This document shows positions 1 to 5,871 of a DNA stretch of 7,370 bases, piece by piece. This DNA comes from an uncultured Collinsella sp. GTDB taxonomy: Bacteria; Actinomycetota; Coriobacteriia; Coriobacteriales; Coriobacteriaceae. Every line of letters starts with the position of its first letter. Position 1 is the first letter of the stretch. The stretch is taken from positions 1 through 7,370 of the forward strand of contig CAAFMM010000429.1 of the NCBI GenBank assembly GCA_900764025.1, written 5' to 3'. The position numbers and the translations under genes are program-made. The notes below the pieces were generated by a model that was given only the letters and a program-made list of their open reading frames with translations, did no database searches and had not been told where the DNA came from.

Positions 1-235
1 AATACATGGCTGCCTCGAACGGCGTTGCAAAGCCATGCGGCATTTCACTGGCGTCGCTGTGAACCCACGCAACCTGTCGAGCTATAAACTGGTAGAAAAA
101 GATCATCAACATGCCAAACGAAAGCAGCACGAAACCAATCTTGTAGACCTTCGCGCTCTCAGCCTCCAGGCGCTCATCCTTTGGGCCGGCATATTCACGC
201 CACTTTTGCACGAGTTTTAAATCTTCAAATTTCAT
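1..235 (-). CDS. Small membrane protein, 3' end outside window (DUF6773-like?)
   Basis: Only the first 78 residues are visible; the gene continues past the left edge. It starts at ATG 235-233, behind a good Shine-Dalgarno (AGGAG, six bases before the ATG). The protein opens with a charged, probably cytoplasmic stretch (MKFEDLKLVQKWREYAG..., then DERLEAESAKVYK). A hydrophobic segment at about residues 34-52 (IGFVLLSFGMLMIFFYQF) should span the membrane, and a more polar segment follows. The pattern of 'DERLE...K.YKIGF' followed by a membrane helix resembles small membrane proteins such as DUF6773, which in Firmicutes and Actinobacteria often sit directly behind an XRE regulator gene. That family name is from memory and unverified. 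The function is unknown. The gene is almost certainly co-transcribed with, and translationally close to, the regulator upstream of it. Confidence 0.75.
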   Translation of the reverse strand, partial: MKFEDLKLVQKWREYAGPKDERLEAESAKVYKIGFVLLSFGMLMIFFYQFIARQVAWVHSDASEMPHGFATPFEAAMY

Positions 236-241
236 AGCGAA

Positions 242-247
242 CTCCTA
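242..247 (-). promoter_or_regulatory. Ribosome binding site overlapping the upstream stop codon
   Basis: On the minus strand the sequence is TAGGAG followed by TTCGCT and ATG. The TAG stop of the regulator is also the first half of the Shine-Dalgarno of the membrane-protein gene. Ribosomes finishing the regulator therefore stop on the next initiation site, which suggests translational coupling of the two genes. Confidence 0.7.
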
Positions 248-475
248 AAGAGCGTTAGGGTCGACGTCGATCCCGTCTTCCCAAAACAGATCGTTCAACG
301 TAACGCGTAGCGCTTTGCAGATCGCCACGCACAAATTGAGCGTGGGGTTGTAGCCGCCCGCCTCGATCAGGCCGATGGTCTGGCGCGTAACGCCCACGGC
401 CTCGGCCAAGTCAGCTTGCGAAAGGCCAACCGCCGCGCGCGCCGCCTTCATGCGTAGGTTCTTTTTGCCCGGCAT
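245..475 (-). CDS. XRE-family helix-turn-helix transcriptional regulator, 76 aa
   Basis: This is a compact Cro/CI-type DNA-binding protein made of essentially one HTH domain. It begins MPGKKNLRMKAARAAVGLSQ. The HTH covers about residues 19-40: the first helix is QADLAEAV and the recognition helix is RQTIGLIEAG. It is followed by the family's usual 'YNPTLNLCVAICKALRVTLNDLFW' helices (residues 42-65) and a short acidic tail. It matches the short 65-80 aa regulators with the 'GLSQ..LA...GV.RQTI..IE.G.YNP.L' signature. I chose ATG 475-473 because AAAGGA lies five bases upstream on the minus strand. The longer frame back to 535 would read through the promoter and has no ribosome binding site. There is no ligand domain, so sensing may be direct or through the membrane protein encoded 9 bases downstream. 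Autorepression is likely, because a candidate operator brackets its promoter. Confidence 0.92.
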   Translation of the reverse strand: MPGKKNLRMKAARAAVGLSQADLAEAVGVTRQTIGLIEAGGYNPTLNLCVAICKALRVTLNDLFWEDGIDVDPNAL

Positions 476-495
476 GGAGTTCCTTTCGTAGTAAT

Positions 496-565
496 GGACA
501 GATATCCGTTGCAACATGACAGAAATATATTGCATATATCAGACAATGTCAACTATATCTGTCAT
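496..565. promoter_or_regulatory. Candidate operator cluster for the XRE regulator
   Basis: Three copies of a (T)GACAG(A)ATAT-like motif surround the minus-strand promoter. They are GGACAGATATCC at 496-507, ATGACAGAAATAT at 516-528, and the inverse CTATATCTGTCAT at 553-565. The arms ATGACAG (516-522) and CTGTCAT (559-565) form a perfect 7-bp inverted repeat whose copies flank the -10 and -35 boxes on their outer sides. The first copy lies in the expected leader. This fits binding by a small dimeric HTH repressor, probably the product of the adjacent gene. The repeats are seen directly; the binding is inferred. Confidence 0.5.
524..552 (-). promoter_or_regulatory. Sigma70-type promoter for the regulator / membrane-protein unit
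   Basis: On the minus strand a perfect -35 box TTGACA (552-547) and a -10 box TATATT (529-524) are separated by exactly 17 bases. Transcription should start near 517, giving a leader of about 40 bases before the regulator ATG at 475. This is the strongest promoter match in the window, as expected of a gene that is kept off by a repressor. Confidence 0.75.
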
Positions 566-625
566 TATGAAAACCATATTCGTCATCGCCATGCGGACAT
601 TACAACTTCGGTTCACTATTCAAAC

Positions 626-662
626 TTACTCGGACAGAACCGACTCGGTTTTGTCCGAGTAA
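626..662. repeat. 37-nt hairpin / long palindrome, 17-bp stem
   Basis: The arms are TTACTCGGACAGAACCG (626-642) and CGGTTTTGTCCGAGTAA (646-662), with loop ACT. They pair over all 17 positions; one pair is G-T in RNA or a single mismatch in DNA. No T-run follows. It lies between two divergent promoters, so neither predicted transcript includes it, and a terminator role for the flanking genes is unlikely. It could be a protein-binding palindrome, a cruciform-forming site, or a small dispersed repeat. Confidence 0.8.
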
Positions 663-669
663 ACGAATC

Positions 670-700
670 TCCATCGAACTCCGAACGATTGTTCGATGGA
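670..700. repeat. Second inverted repeat, 10-bp stem
   Basis: The arms TCCATCGAAC (670-679) and GTTCGATGGA (691-700) are perfect complements around an 11-nt loop. An alternative, mutually exclusive hairpin uses CGAAC at 682-686 with GTTCG at 691-695. It ends 11 bases before the -35 box of the candidate topoisomerase promoter, where an activator or repressor could bind. Confidence 0.65.
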
Positions 701-711
701 TTTCGTGTTGG

Positions 712-740
712 TTGGAATCGTCTGTGGGCTGGGCTATGCT
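712..740 (+). promoter_or_regulatory. Candidate promoter of the topoisomerase operon
   Basis: A -35-like TTGGAA (712-717) and a -10-like TATGCT (735-740) are separated by 17 bases. Transcription would begin near 747, giving a leader of about 48 bases. The nearest clear Shine-Dalgarno, AAAGGAG (772-778), lies 16 bases from the subunit B ATG. That is longer than usual, so translation may be modest or helped by the purine-rich stretch just before the ATG. Confidence 0.5.
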
Positions 741-794
741 ACCTTGACTATCTATATGACTTAAACGCAGCAAAGGAGCACCGAGAGAGCGAGT

Positions 795-2792
795 ATGGCA
801 AAAAACACCGCAAACTATGGTAACGACAGTATCCGCCAGCTCAAGGACGAGGAGCGCGTACGCCTGCGCCCCGCCGTCATCTTTGGCTCGGACGGACTCG
901 ACGGCTGCGCGCATGCCGCCTTCGAGATCCTGTCCAACGCCGTTGACGAGGCGCGCCAGGGCTACGGCAAGCTCATCACCCTTACCGCCTTTCGCGATGG
1001 CTCCATTCAGGTAGAGGACAACGGCCGTGGCTGCCCGCTCGACTGGAACCCCTCCGAGAAGCGCTTTAACTGGGAACTCGTCTTTTGCGAGCTCTACGCC
1101 GGCGGCAAATACAACAATAATCAGGGCGGCGACTACGACTTTTCGCTCGGCACCAACGGCCTGGGCTCATGCGCAACCCAGTACGCCTCCGAATACATGG
1201 ACGTCACGGTTTGGCGCGACGGCAACAAGTACTCTCTGCACTTTAAGAAGGGCAAGGTCGTCGGTGCCAAAAAGAAGGCACTCGAGATTGAGCCCAGCGA
1301 CGAGGACCATACCGGCACCACCATCAAATGGCGCCCCGATCTCGAAGTCTTTACCTCCATCAGCATCCCCCACGATTGGTATCGCGAGACCATGCGCCGC
1401 CAGGCCGTGGTCAACGCCAACGTGACCTTCCGCCTGCGCATCGAAGGTGACGATGGCGAGTTTTCCGAAGAGGACTTCTGCTACCCCAAGGGCATCGAGG
1501 ACTACGTGCTCGAGAAGGTCGGTACCGACTACCTCACCGAGCCCTTCTTTATCGAGGCCGACCGTCGCGGTCGCGATCGAGAGGACCTGCCCGATTACAA
1601 CGTCAAGATTACCGCGTGCATGTGCTTCTCGCGCACCTTCATGATGCAGGAGTACTACCACAACTCATCGTGGCTCGAGAACGGCGGTTCGCCCGAGAAG
1701 GCGGCCCGTAGCGCTCTGACCAGCGCCATCGATGCTTATATTAAGCAACAGGGCAAGTACAACAAAAACGAGAGCGGCATTAAGTGGCAGGACGTCCAGG
1801 ACTGCCTGGTGCTGGTGACCAACTGCTTCTCCACCCAGACGTCCTACGAAAACCAAACTAAGAAGGCCATCAATAACCGCTTTATCCAGCAGGCCATGAC
1901 GGCCTTCTTTAAGGAGCGCCTCTCGACCTACTTGATCGAGAACAAAGACGCCGCCAACAAGATCATGGAGCAGGTGCTCATCAACAAGCGCTCGCGCGAG
2001 AATGCCGAGAAGACGCGTCAGAGCATCAAAACCAACCTGCAGCAGAAGACCGACATGGCCAACCGCGTGCAGAAGTTCATCGACTGCCGCTCCAAGGACA
2101 AGAGCCGCCGCGAGATCTACATCGTAGAGGGCGACTCGGCAGCAGGCGCCATCCGCACCTCGCGCGATGCCGAGTTCCAGGGCGTTATGCCCGTCCGCGG
2201 CAAGATCCTCAACTGCCTGAAGGAGGACTATCCGCGCATCTTTAAGTCCGACATCATCATGGACCTTATGCGCGTGCTGGGCTGTGGCGTGGAGATCAAG
2301 GACAAGCGCATCAAGAACCTGGGCGCCTTCGACCTGGACAACCTCAACTGGAACAAGGTCATCATCTGTACGGACGCCGACGTCGACGGTTATCACATCC
2401 GAACGCTCGTGCTCACCATGCTCTATCGCCTGGTGCCCACGCTTATCGACGAAGGCTACGTGTATATCGCCGAGTCGCCGCTCTACGAGATCAACTGCAA
2501 AGAAAAGACCTACTTTGCCTACACCGAGCTCGAGAAGAACGGCATCCTCAAAGAGATCGGCGACCAAAAGTGCTCGATCAACCGCTCCAAGGGTCTTGGT
2601 GAGAACGACCCGGACATGATGTGGCTCACCACCATGAACCCCGAGACGCGTCGTCTGATCAAGGTGGAGCCCGAGGACGTCACCAAGATGGAAACCATGT
2701 TCAACCTGCTGCTGGGCAACGACGAGGCGGGCCGCAAGCGCCATATCTCCGAGCACGGCAAGGAATACCTGGACCAGCTGGACCTGCAATAG
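795..2792 (+). CDS. Type IIA DNA topoisomerase subunit B (ParE/GyrB-like), 665 aa
   Basis: This is the ATPase subunit of a two-subunit topoisomerase that passes one DNA duplex through a transient break in another. The GHKL ATPase fold is at the N-terminus: N-box FEILSNAVDEA (residues 43-53, with E44 as expected general base and N48 as Mg ligand), DNGRG (75-79), AGGK (102-105) and G-loop GTNGLG (119-124). The transducer carries the QTK loop (354-356), which contacts ATP. The Toprim domain has EGDSA (445-449) and DADVDG (527-532), which supply the metal-binding acids, then RSKGLGE (597-603). The C-terminal tail matches the family. At 665 aa it lacks the roughly 165-residue insert of E. coli GyrB and looks ParE-like around 'EFQGVMPVRGKILN'. 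The G-loop differs from the bacterial GLHGVG. An in-frame TAA at 762-764 with no later alternative start supports ATG 795. The partner subunit follows after 45 bases. It could be annotated simply as a Toprim protein or as GyrB/ParE; the type II topoisomerase identity is certain. Confidence 0.95.
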   Translation: MAKNTANYGNDSIRQLKDEERVRLRPAVIFGSDGLDGCAHAAFEILSNAVDEARQGYGKLITLTAFRDGSIQVEDNGRGCPLDWNPSEKRFNWELVFCELYAGGKYNNNQGGDYDFSLGTNGLGSCATQYASEYMDVTVWRDGNKYSLHFKKGKVVGAKKKALEIEPSDEDHTGTTIKWRPDLEVFTSISIPHDWYRETMRRQAVVNANVTFRLRIEGDDGEFSEEDFCYPKGIEDYVLEKVGTDYLTEPFFIEADRRGRDREDLPDYNVKITACMCFSRTFMMQEYYHNSSWLENGGSPEKAARSALTSAIDAYIKQQGKYNKNESGIKWQDVQDCLVLVTNCFSTQTSYENQTKKAINNRFIQQAMTAFFKERLSTYLIENKDAANKIMEQVLINKRSRENAEKTRQSIKTNLQQKTDMANRVQKFIDCRSKDKSRREIYIVEGDSAAGAIRTSRDAEFQGVMPVRGKILNCLKEDYPRIFKSDIIMDLMRVLGCGVEIKDKRIKNLGAFDLDNLNWNKVIICTDADVDGYHIRTLVLTMLYRLVPTLIDEGYVYIAESPLYEINCKEKTYFAYTELEKNGILKEIGDQKCSINRSKGLGENDPDMMWLTTMNPETRRLIKVEPEDVTKMETMFNLLLGNDEAGRKRHISEHGKEYLDQLDLQ

Positions 2793-2837
2793 CAGCAAAT
2801 CGACAACGACGGCCCATAAGAAGTTCAAGAGGAAATC

Positions 2838-5078
2838 GTGGCAAAGAAGAAGACGAAGAACCAGCCAAAGAAAAAGCAGGTCAACGCCGAGAACGTCATC
2901 GGCCTGCACTCCGAGGTCACCGACCAGCCGATCACGCAGACGCTCGAGGTCAACTACATGCCCTACGCCATGAGCGTCAACGTCTCGCGTGCGTTCCCCG
3001 AGATCGACGGCTTTAAGCCCTCGCACCGCAAGTTGCTCTACACCATGTACAAGATGGGCCTGCTCAAGGGAGAGCGCCAGAAGAGCGCCAACATCGTGGG
3101 CCAGACCATGAAGCTCAACCCGCACGGCGACGCCGCGATCTACGAGACGATGGTGCGCTTGGCCACCGGCAACGAGGCGCTGCTCGCGCCGTTCGTTGAG
3201 TCGAAGGGCAACTTTGGCAAGTACTATTCGGGCGACCTGAGCTACGCCGCCTCGCGTTATACCGAGGCCAAGCTCTCCCCCATCAGCGCCGAGATCTTCA
3301 AGGACATCGATAAGGACCCGGTCGACTTCGTCGACAGCTACGACGGCGCCATGAAGGAGCCGCGCCTGCTGCCCACCACGTTCCCCAACATCCTTGTCTC
3401 GGCCAACAAAGGCATCGGCGTCGCCATGGCGTCCGACATCTGCGGCTTCAACCTCAACGAAGTCTGCACTGCCACAATGCACTACCTGCAGGACCCCGAC
3501 TGCGACCTGCTCGAGTACATGCCCATGCCCGACTTCTCGACCGGCGGCGAGATCATCTACCGCCGCGAGGAGATGGAGAAGATCATCGAGACCGGCCTTG
3601 GTAGTTTCCAGATTCGCTCCCGCTGGCGCTGGATTCCCGAAGAGCGCATCATCGAGGTGTACGAGATCCCCTACACCACCAAGACCGACGTCATCATCGA
3701 GCGCATCGTCAAGCTCTCCAAGGAGGGCAAGGTCAAGGAGATTGCCGACATCCGCGACGAGACCGATCTTTCGGGCTTGCGCATTGCCATCGACCTTAAG
3801 CGCGGTGTCGACCCCGACAAGCTCATGGCCAAGCTCTATCGCTCGACTACGCTGCAGGATTCGTTCTCGTGCAACTTTAACGTGCTGGTCGACGGATATC
3901 CCCGTGTTATGGGCGTGCGCCAGATTCTGCACGAGTGGGTCAAGTGGCGTATTGAGTCCACGCGCCGCCGCATTAACTTTGACCTGGGCAAAAAGTCCGA
4001 GCGTCTGCACCTGCTGCACGGCCTCGAGGCGATCTTGCTCGACATCGACAAGGCCATCGCCATCATCCGCGGCACCAAGCTCGAAGCCGAGGTCGTGCCC
4101 AACCTTATGAAGGGTTTCGACATCGACGAGACTCAGGCCGAGTTTGTTGCCGAGCTCAAGCTCCGCAACATCAACGAGGAGTACATCCTCAACCGCACCA
4201 AGGACATTGCCAAGCTTGAGGGCGAGATTGCCGAGCTTGAGGAGATCCTCTCCAGCGAGGAGAACATCAAGAAGGTCATCAGCGACGAACTGGCCGCGGT
4301 CAACAAAAAGTACGTGATGCCGCGCCGCACGGGCAGAATCGAACCCCATGAGGTTATCGAGGTAAGCTTGGAGCCCGAGGTCGAGGAGTACCCGGTCACC
4401 ATCATGCTCTCGCGCGATGGCTACCTTAAGAAGATGACGGACCGCGTGCTCAAGAAGGCGACCACGCTCAAGTACAAGGACGGCGACAAACCCTTTATCG
4501 AATTTCCGTCCTCCAACACCCACGAGCTGCTGGTCTTTACCAACAAGAGCCAGGTGTACAAGTGCAAGGTTGCGGCGTTTGAGGACACCAAGTCGGCCCA
4601 GCTGGGCTCGTACCTGCCGACCGATCTTGAGATGGAACCCGACGAGAGCGTAATCTGGGTCATCGACCCCGAGGACTATAAGGCCGACGTGCTGTTTGTC
4701 TTTGAGAACGGCCGCGTGGTGCGTGTCGCGCTTTCCGGATACGTCACCAAGACCAACCGCAAACGCCTCAAGAACGCCATCTACGGCGGCAGCAAACTGC
4801 TGTATGCTCAGGTGCTCAAGGAGGACCGCGACATCGCGCTGGTCTCGAGCGACTACCGCCTGATGAACTTCAACACGTCGCTGCTCAAGACCAAGACGAC
4901 CACCAACACGCAGGGCGTCCAGGCCTTTGCCGCCAAGAAGGGCCGCTCGGTCACCACCGTCGGCACAACCGAGGACATCCTCGGCACCGGCGTCTCGGCC
5001 GAGAAGTTCACCGCGCAGAGCCTCCCCTCCGCCGGTGCCCTCATGAAAGAAAACGACATGCCGAGTCTGTTTGACTAA
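2838..5078 (+). CDS. Type IIA DNA topoisomerase subunit A (ParC/GyrA-like), 746 aa
   Basis: This is the DNA-cleaving and rejoining subunit, expected to form an A2B2 enzyme with the product upstream. It starts at GTG 2838 with AGAGGA five bases before. The N-terminus is very lysine-rich (MAKKKTKNQPKKKQ). The breakage-reunion domain follows: 'YAMSVNVSRAFPEIDGFKPSHRKLLY' features at 43-68, the quinolone-pocket helix PHGDAAIYE (95-103), and 'SRYTE' with catalytic Tyr141 and its neighbour Arg140. Ile193 in KGIGVAMAS matches the residue that bends the cleaved DNA. Helical, coiled-coil-like segments at about 384-411 and 447-490 form the tower/exit gate. The C-terminal region (about 518-715) contains repeated beta-pinwheel-like blades (MLSRDGYLKKM, LLVFTNKSQVYKCK, VLFVFENGRVVRVA). 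No QRRGGKG GyrA box is visible, so negative supercoiling is not expected; relaxation or decatenation is more likely. The 45-base gap from subunit B has no terminator, so the genes are co-transcribed. Confidence 0.95.
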   Translation: MAKKKTKNQPKKKQVNAENVIGLHSEVTDQPITQTLEVNYMPYAMSVNVSRAFPEIDGFKPSHRKLLYTMYKMGLLKGERQKSANIVGQTMKLNPHGDAAIYETMVRLATGNEALLAPFVESKGNFGKYYSGDLSYAASRYTEAKLSPISAEIFKDIDKDPVDFVDSYDGAMKEPRLLPTTFPNILVSANKGIGVAMASDICGFNLNEVCTATMHYLQDPDCDLLEYMPMPDFSTGGEIIYRREEMEKIIETGLGSFQIRSRWRWIPEERIIEVYEIPYTTKTDVIIERIVKLSKEGKVKEIADIRDETDLSGLRIAIDLKRGVDPDKLMAKLYRSTTLQDSFSCNFNVLVDGYPRVMGVRQILHEWVKWRIESTRRRINFDLGKKSERLHLLHGLEAILLDIDKAIAIIRGTKLEAEVVPNLMKGFDIDETQAEFVAELKLRNINEEYILNRTKDIAKLEGEIAELEEILSSEENIKKVISDELAAVNKKYVMPRRTGRIEPHEVIEVSLEPEVEEYPVTIMLSRDGYLKKMTDRVLKKATTLKYKDGDKPFIEFPSSNTHELLVFTNKSQVYKCKVAAFEDTKSAQLGSYLPTDLEMEPDESVIWVIDPEDYKADVLFVFENGRVVRVALSGYVTKTNRKRLKNAIYGGSKLLYAQVLKEDRDIALVSSDYRLMNFNTSLLKTKTTTNTQGVQAFAAKKGRSVTTVGTTEDILGTGVSAEKFTAQSLPSAGALMKENDMPSLFD

Positions 5079-5114
5079 AACAGCGGCAGAACCGCCATAA
5101 GCTCTCAAAACGGT

Positions 5115-5151
5115 GGGGCCCGAAGCGCAGCAACATCGCGCTCCGGGCCCC
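5115..5151 (+). terminator. GC-rich hairpin after the topoisomerase operon
   Basis: GGGGCCCGAAGCGC (5115-5128) pairs with GCGCTCCGGGCCCC (5138-5151) through 14 positions with one A-C mismatch and a 9-nt loop. It starts 36 bases after the subunit A stop, where a terminator is expected. No T-run follows directly; the nearest is GTTTTTC at 5188-5194. It may be a weak or factor-assisted terminator, or an mRNA 3'-end stabiliser. Confidence 0.55.
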
Positions 5152-5230
5152 GCTCGTTGCGACGTAGTCGGAATAACAGAACTCCCCGTTTTTCACTCCC
5201 GCAACCCCACGGCACAAGGCATGTTAAGCC

Positions 5231-5287
5231 GTTAGTAAAACTTGCAAAAATTAGCAAAAGTTGCAAAAACTAGCAAAACCTGCAAAG
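5231..5287. repeat. A-tract tandem repeat (19-bp unit, about three copies)
   Basis: Two full 19-bp units, CTTGCAAAAATTAGCAAAA (5241-5259) and GTTGCAAAAACTAGCAAAA (5260-5278), differ at only two positions. Half-units flank them: GTTAGTAAAA (5231-5240) and CCTGCAAAG (5279-5287). Each unit is itself two related halves (TTGCAAAAA and TAGCAAAA), so A-tracts recur every 9-10 bases, close to one helical turn. Such phased A-tracts favour curved DNA. The array ends just before the ATPase relic. Role unknown. Confidence 0.8.
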
Positions 5288-5296
5288 GGGCCACCA

Positions 5297-5763
5297 TGGA
5301 TCGCAGCAAATGTCTCCGCCATGCCAGGCATGCTCGAAGATATTATCGAGCGAACCAAAGAAGCGGCAGATAGCGGCCTCTCATAGTCTCGCGCGTGCAT
5401 AAGCGGCGTTCAGATTGAGCCAGTCGTCATCGATTGGACATATGCTCAGGAGACTCAGGGTAACTGGCGCACGGGCATGAATGGCGTCTTCAGGCAACTC
5501 GAGAAGCATGACGTCGGGCTTCTCTCGAAACGACCTATCGAGAGCTTTCCGATAAAGACATTGAGTTTTTACTCGCGATGCTGCCCGATTCTGGCCCCAG
5601 CAGGGTCTCAGAAATTGCCAAGCGTATGGGCGTCGCCAGCAACTATGCAAGCCAATACAAGCGCCGCCTCCTCGAGGACGGCGTCATCGGAGAGCGCGGG
5701 CGTGGTCTCGTTGGCTTCGACATCCCCGCGTTCAGGGAATTCTTGAACGAGAAGGCGTTTTAG
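5297..5763 (+). pseudogene. Degraded AAA-family (Orc1/Cdc6-like) ATPase gene
   Basis: Pieces of one protein family can be read in order. From 5297 one frame gives WIAANVSAMPGMLEDIIERT and onward to an in-frame TAG at 5384-5386. The same frame then continues SGVQIEP...GNWRTGMNGVF...HDVGLL (5402-5524). Family members continue from here into Walker B (LLI.VDE), but that is absent. At about 5527 a different frame resumes with ETTYRELSDKDIEFLLAML and a complete C-terminal winged helix (SRVSEIAKRMGVASNYASQY...GVIGERGRGLVGFDIPAFREFL), ending at TAG 5761-5763. The Walker A start, Walker B, sensors and arginine finger are therefore all missing, and perhaps 150-200 codons have been lost internally. The order of segments is from my memory of the family. 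The reading frame from 5578 alone (61 aa) could still be translated as a small DNA-binding remnant, but I see no ribosome binding site for it. Confidence 0.75.
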
Positions 5764-5793
5764 CACACCGGAATTGTCCGCGGGAGCATCGTT

Positions 5794-5858
5794 GCATGGC
5801 AATCAGCAATCCTCTTGGTAAGGACAGCAAGCATTTCCGCTTGTGCTGATTGCCATGC
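5794..5858. repeat. Perfect 15-bp inverted repeat at a convergent junction
   Basis: GCATGGCAATCAGCA (5794-5808) and TGCTGATTGCCATGC (5844-5858) are exact complements, separated by 35 bases. A nested hairpin CAAGC/GCTTG (5828-5832, 5839-5843) abuts the right arm. There is no T-run on either strand. It sits between the ATPase relic (plus) and the flavoprotein gene (minus), and could act as a bidirectional hairpin at both 3' ends or be the ends of a tiny 65-bp element. Confidence 0.75.
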
Positions 5859-5871
5859 GCTCCTCTTGTCC

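Larger units (their letters stand above)
476..794. other. Divergent intergenic region (319 bp) without a gene
   Basis: This stretch separates the minus-strand regulator unit from the plus-strand topoisomerase operon. The left third is AT-rich and holds the regulator promoter and candidate operator. The middle holds two hairpins at 626-662 and 670-700. The right end holds a candidate promoter and the subunit B ribosome binding site. The open frames crossing it in both directions begin inside the promoter or merely read the palindrome, and they lack ribosome binding sites, so I call no gene here. Confidence 0.75.

Noticed and set aside
476..535. Longer 96-aa form of the HTH regulator starting at 535
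   Set aside because: The extra 20 codons overlap the promoter -10 box and the operator repeats and have no ribosome binding site, while the start at 475 has one at correct spacing and begins where the family begins.
494..823. Plus-strand open frame of 109 codons across the intergenic region
   Set aside because: It starts inside the regulator's leader, reads through its promoter and the 37-nt palindrome, and overlaps the subunit B start. It has no ribosome binding site and no recognisable sequence.
600..914. Minus-strand open frame of 104 codons over the palindrome and the 5' end of subunit B
   Set aside because: It overlaps a secure gene antisense. The similarity between its translation and that of the opposite frame only reflects the palindrome.
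1665..5108. Minus-strand open frame of 1147 codons opposite both topoisomerase genes
   Set aside because: It is the antisense shadow of two unmistakable plus-strand genes. Codon bias there avoids the triplets that would be stops on the opposite strand. It has no family signature and a leucine/valine/aspartate-heavy composition typical of antisense GC-rich frames.
5231..5287. CRISPR array or plasmid-type iterons
   Set aside because: The units are directly adjacent with no spacers, only 19 bp long and A-rich, and there is no cas or plasmid replication gene nearby.
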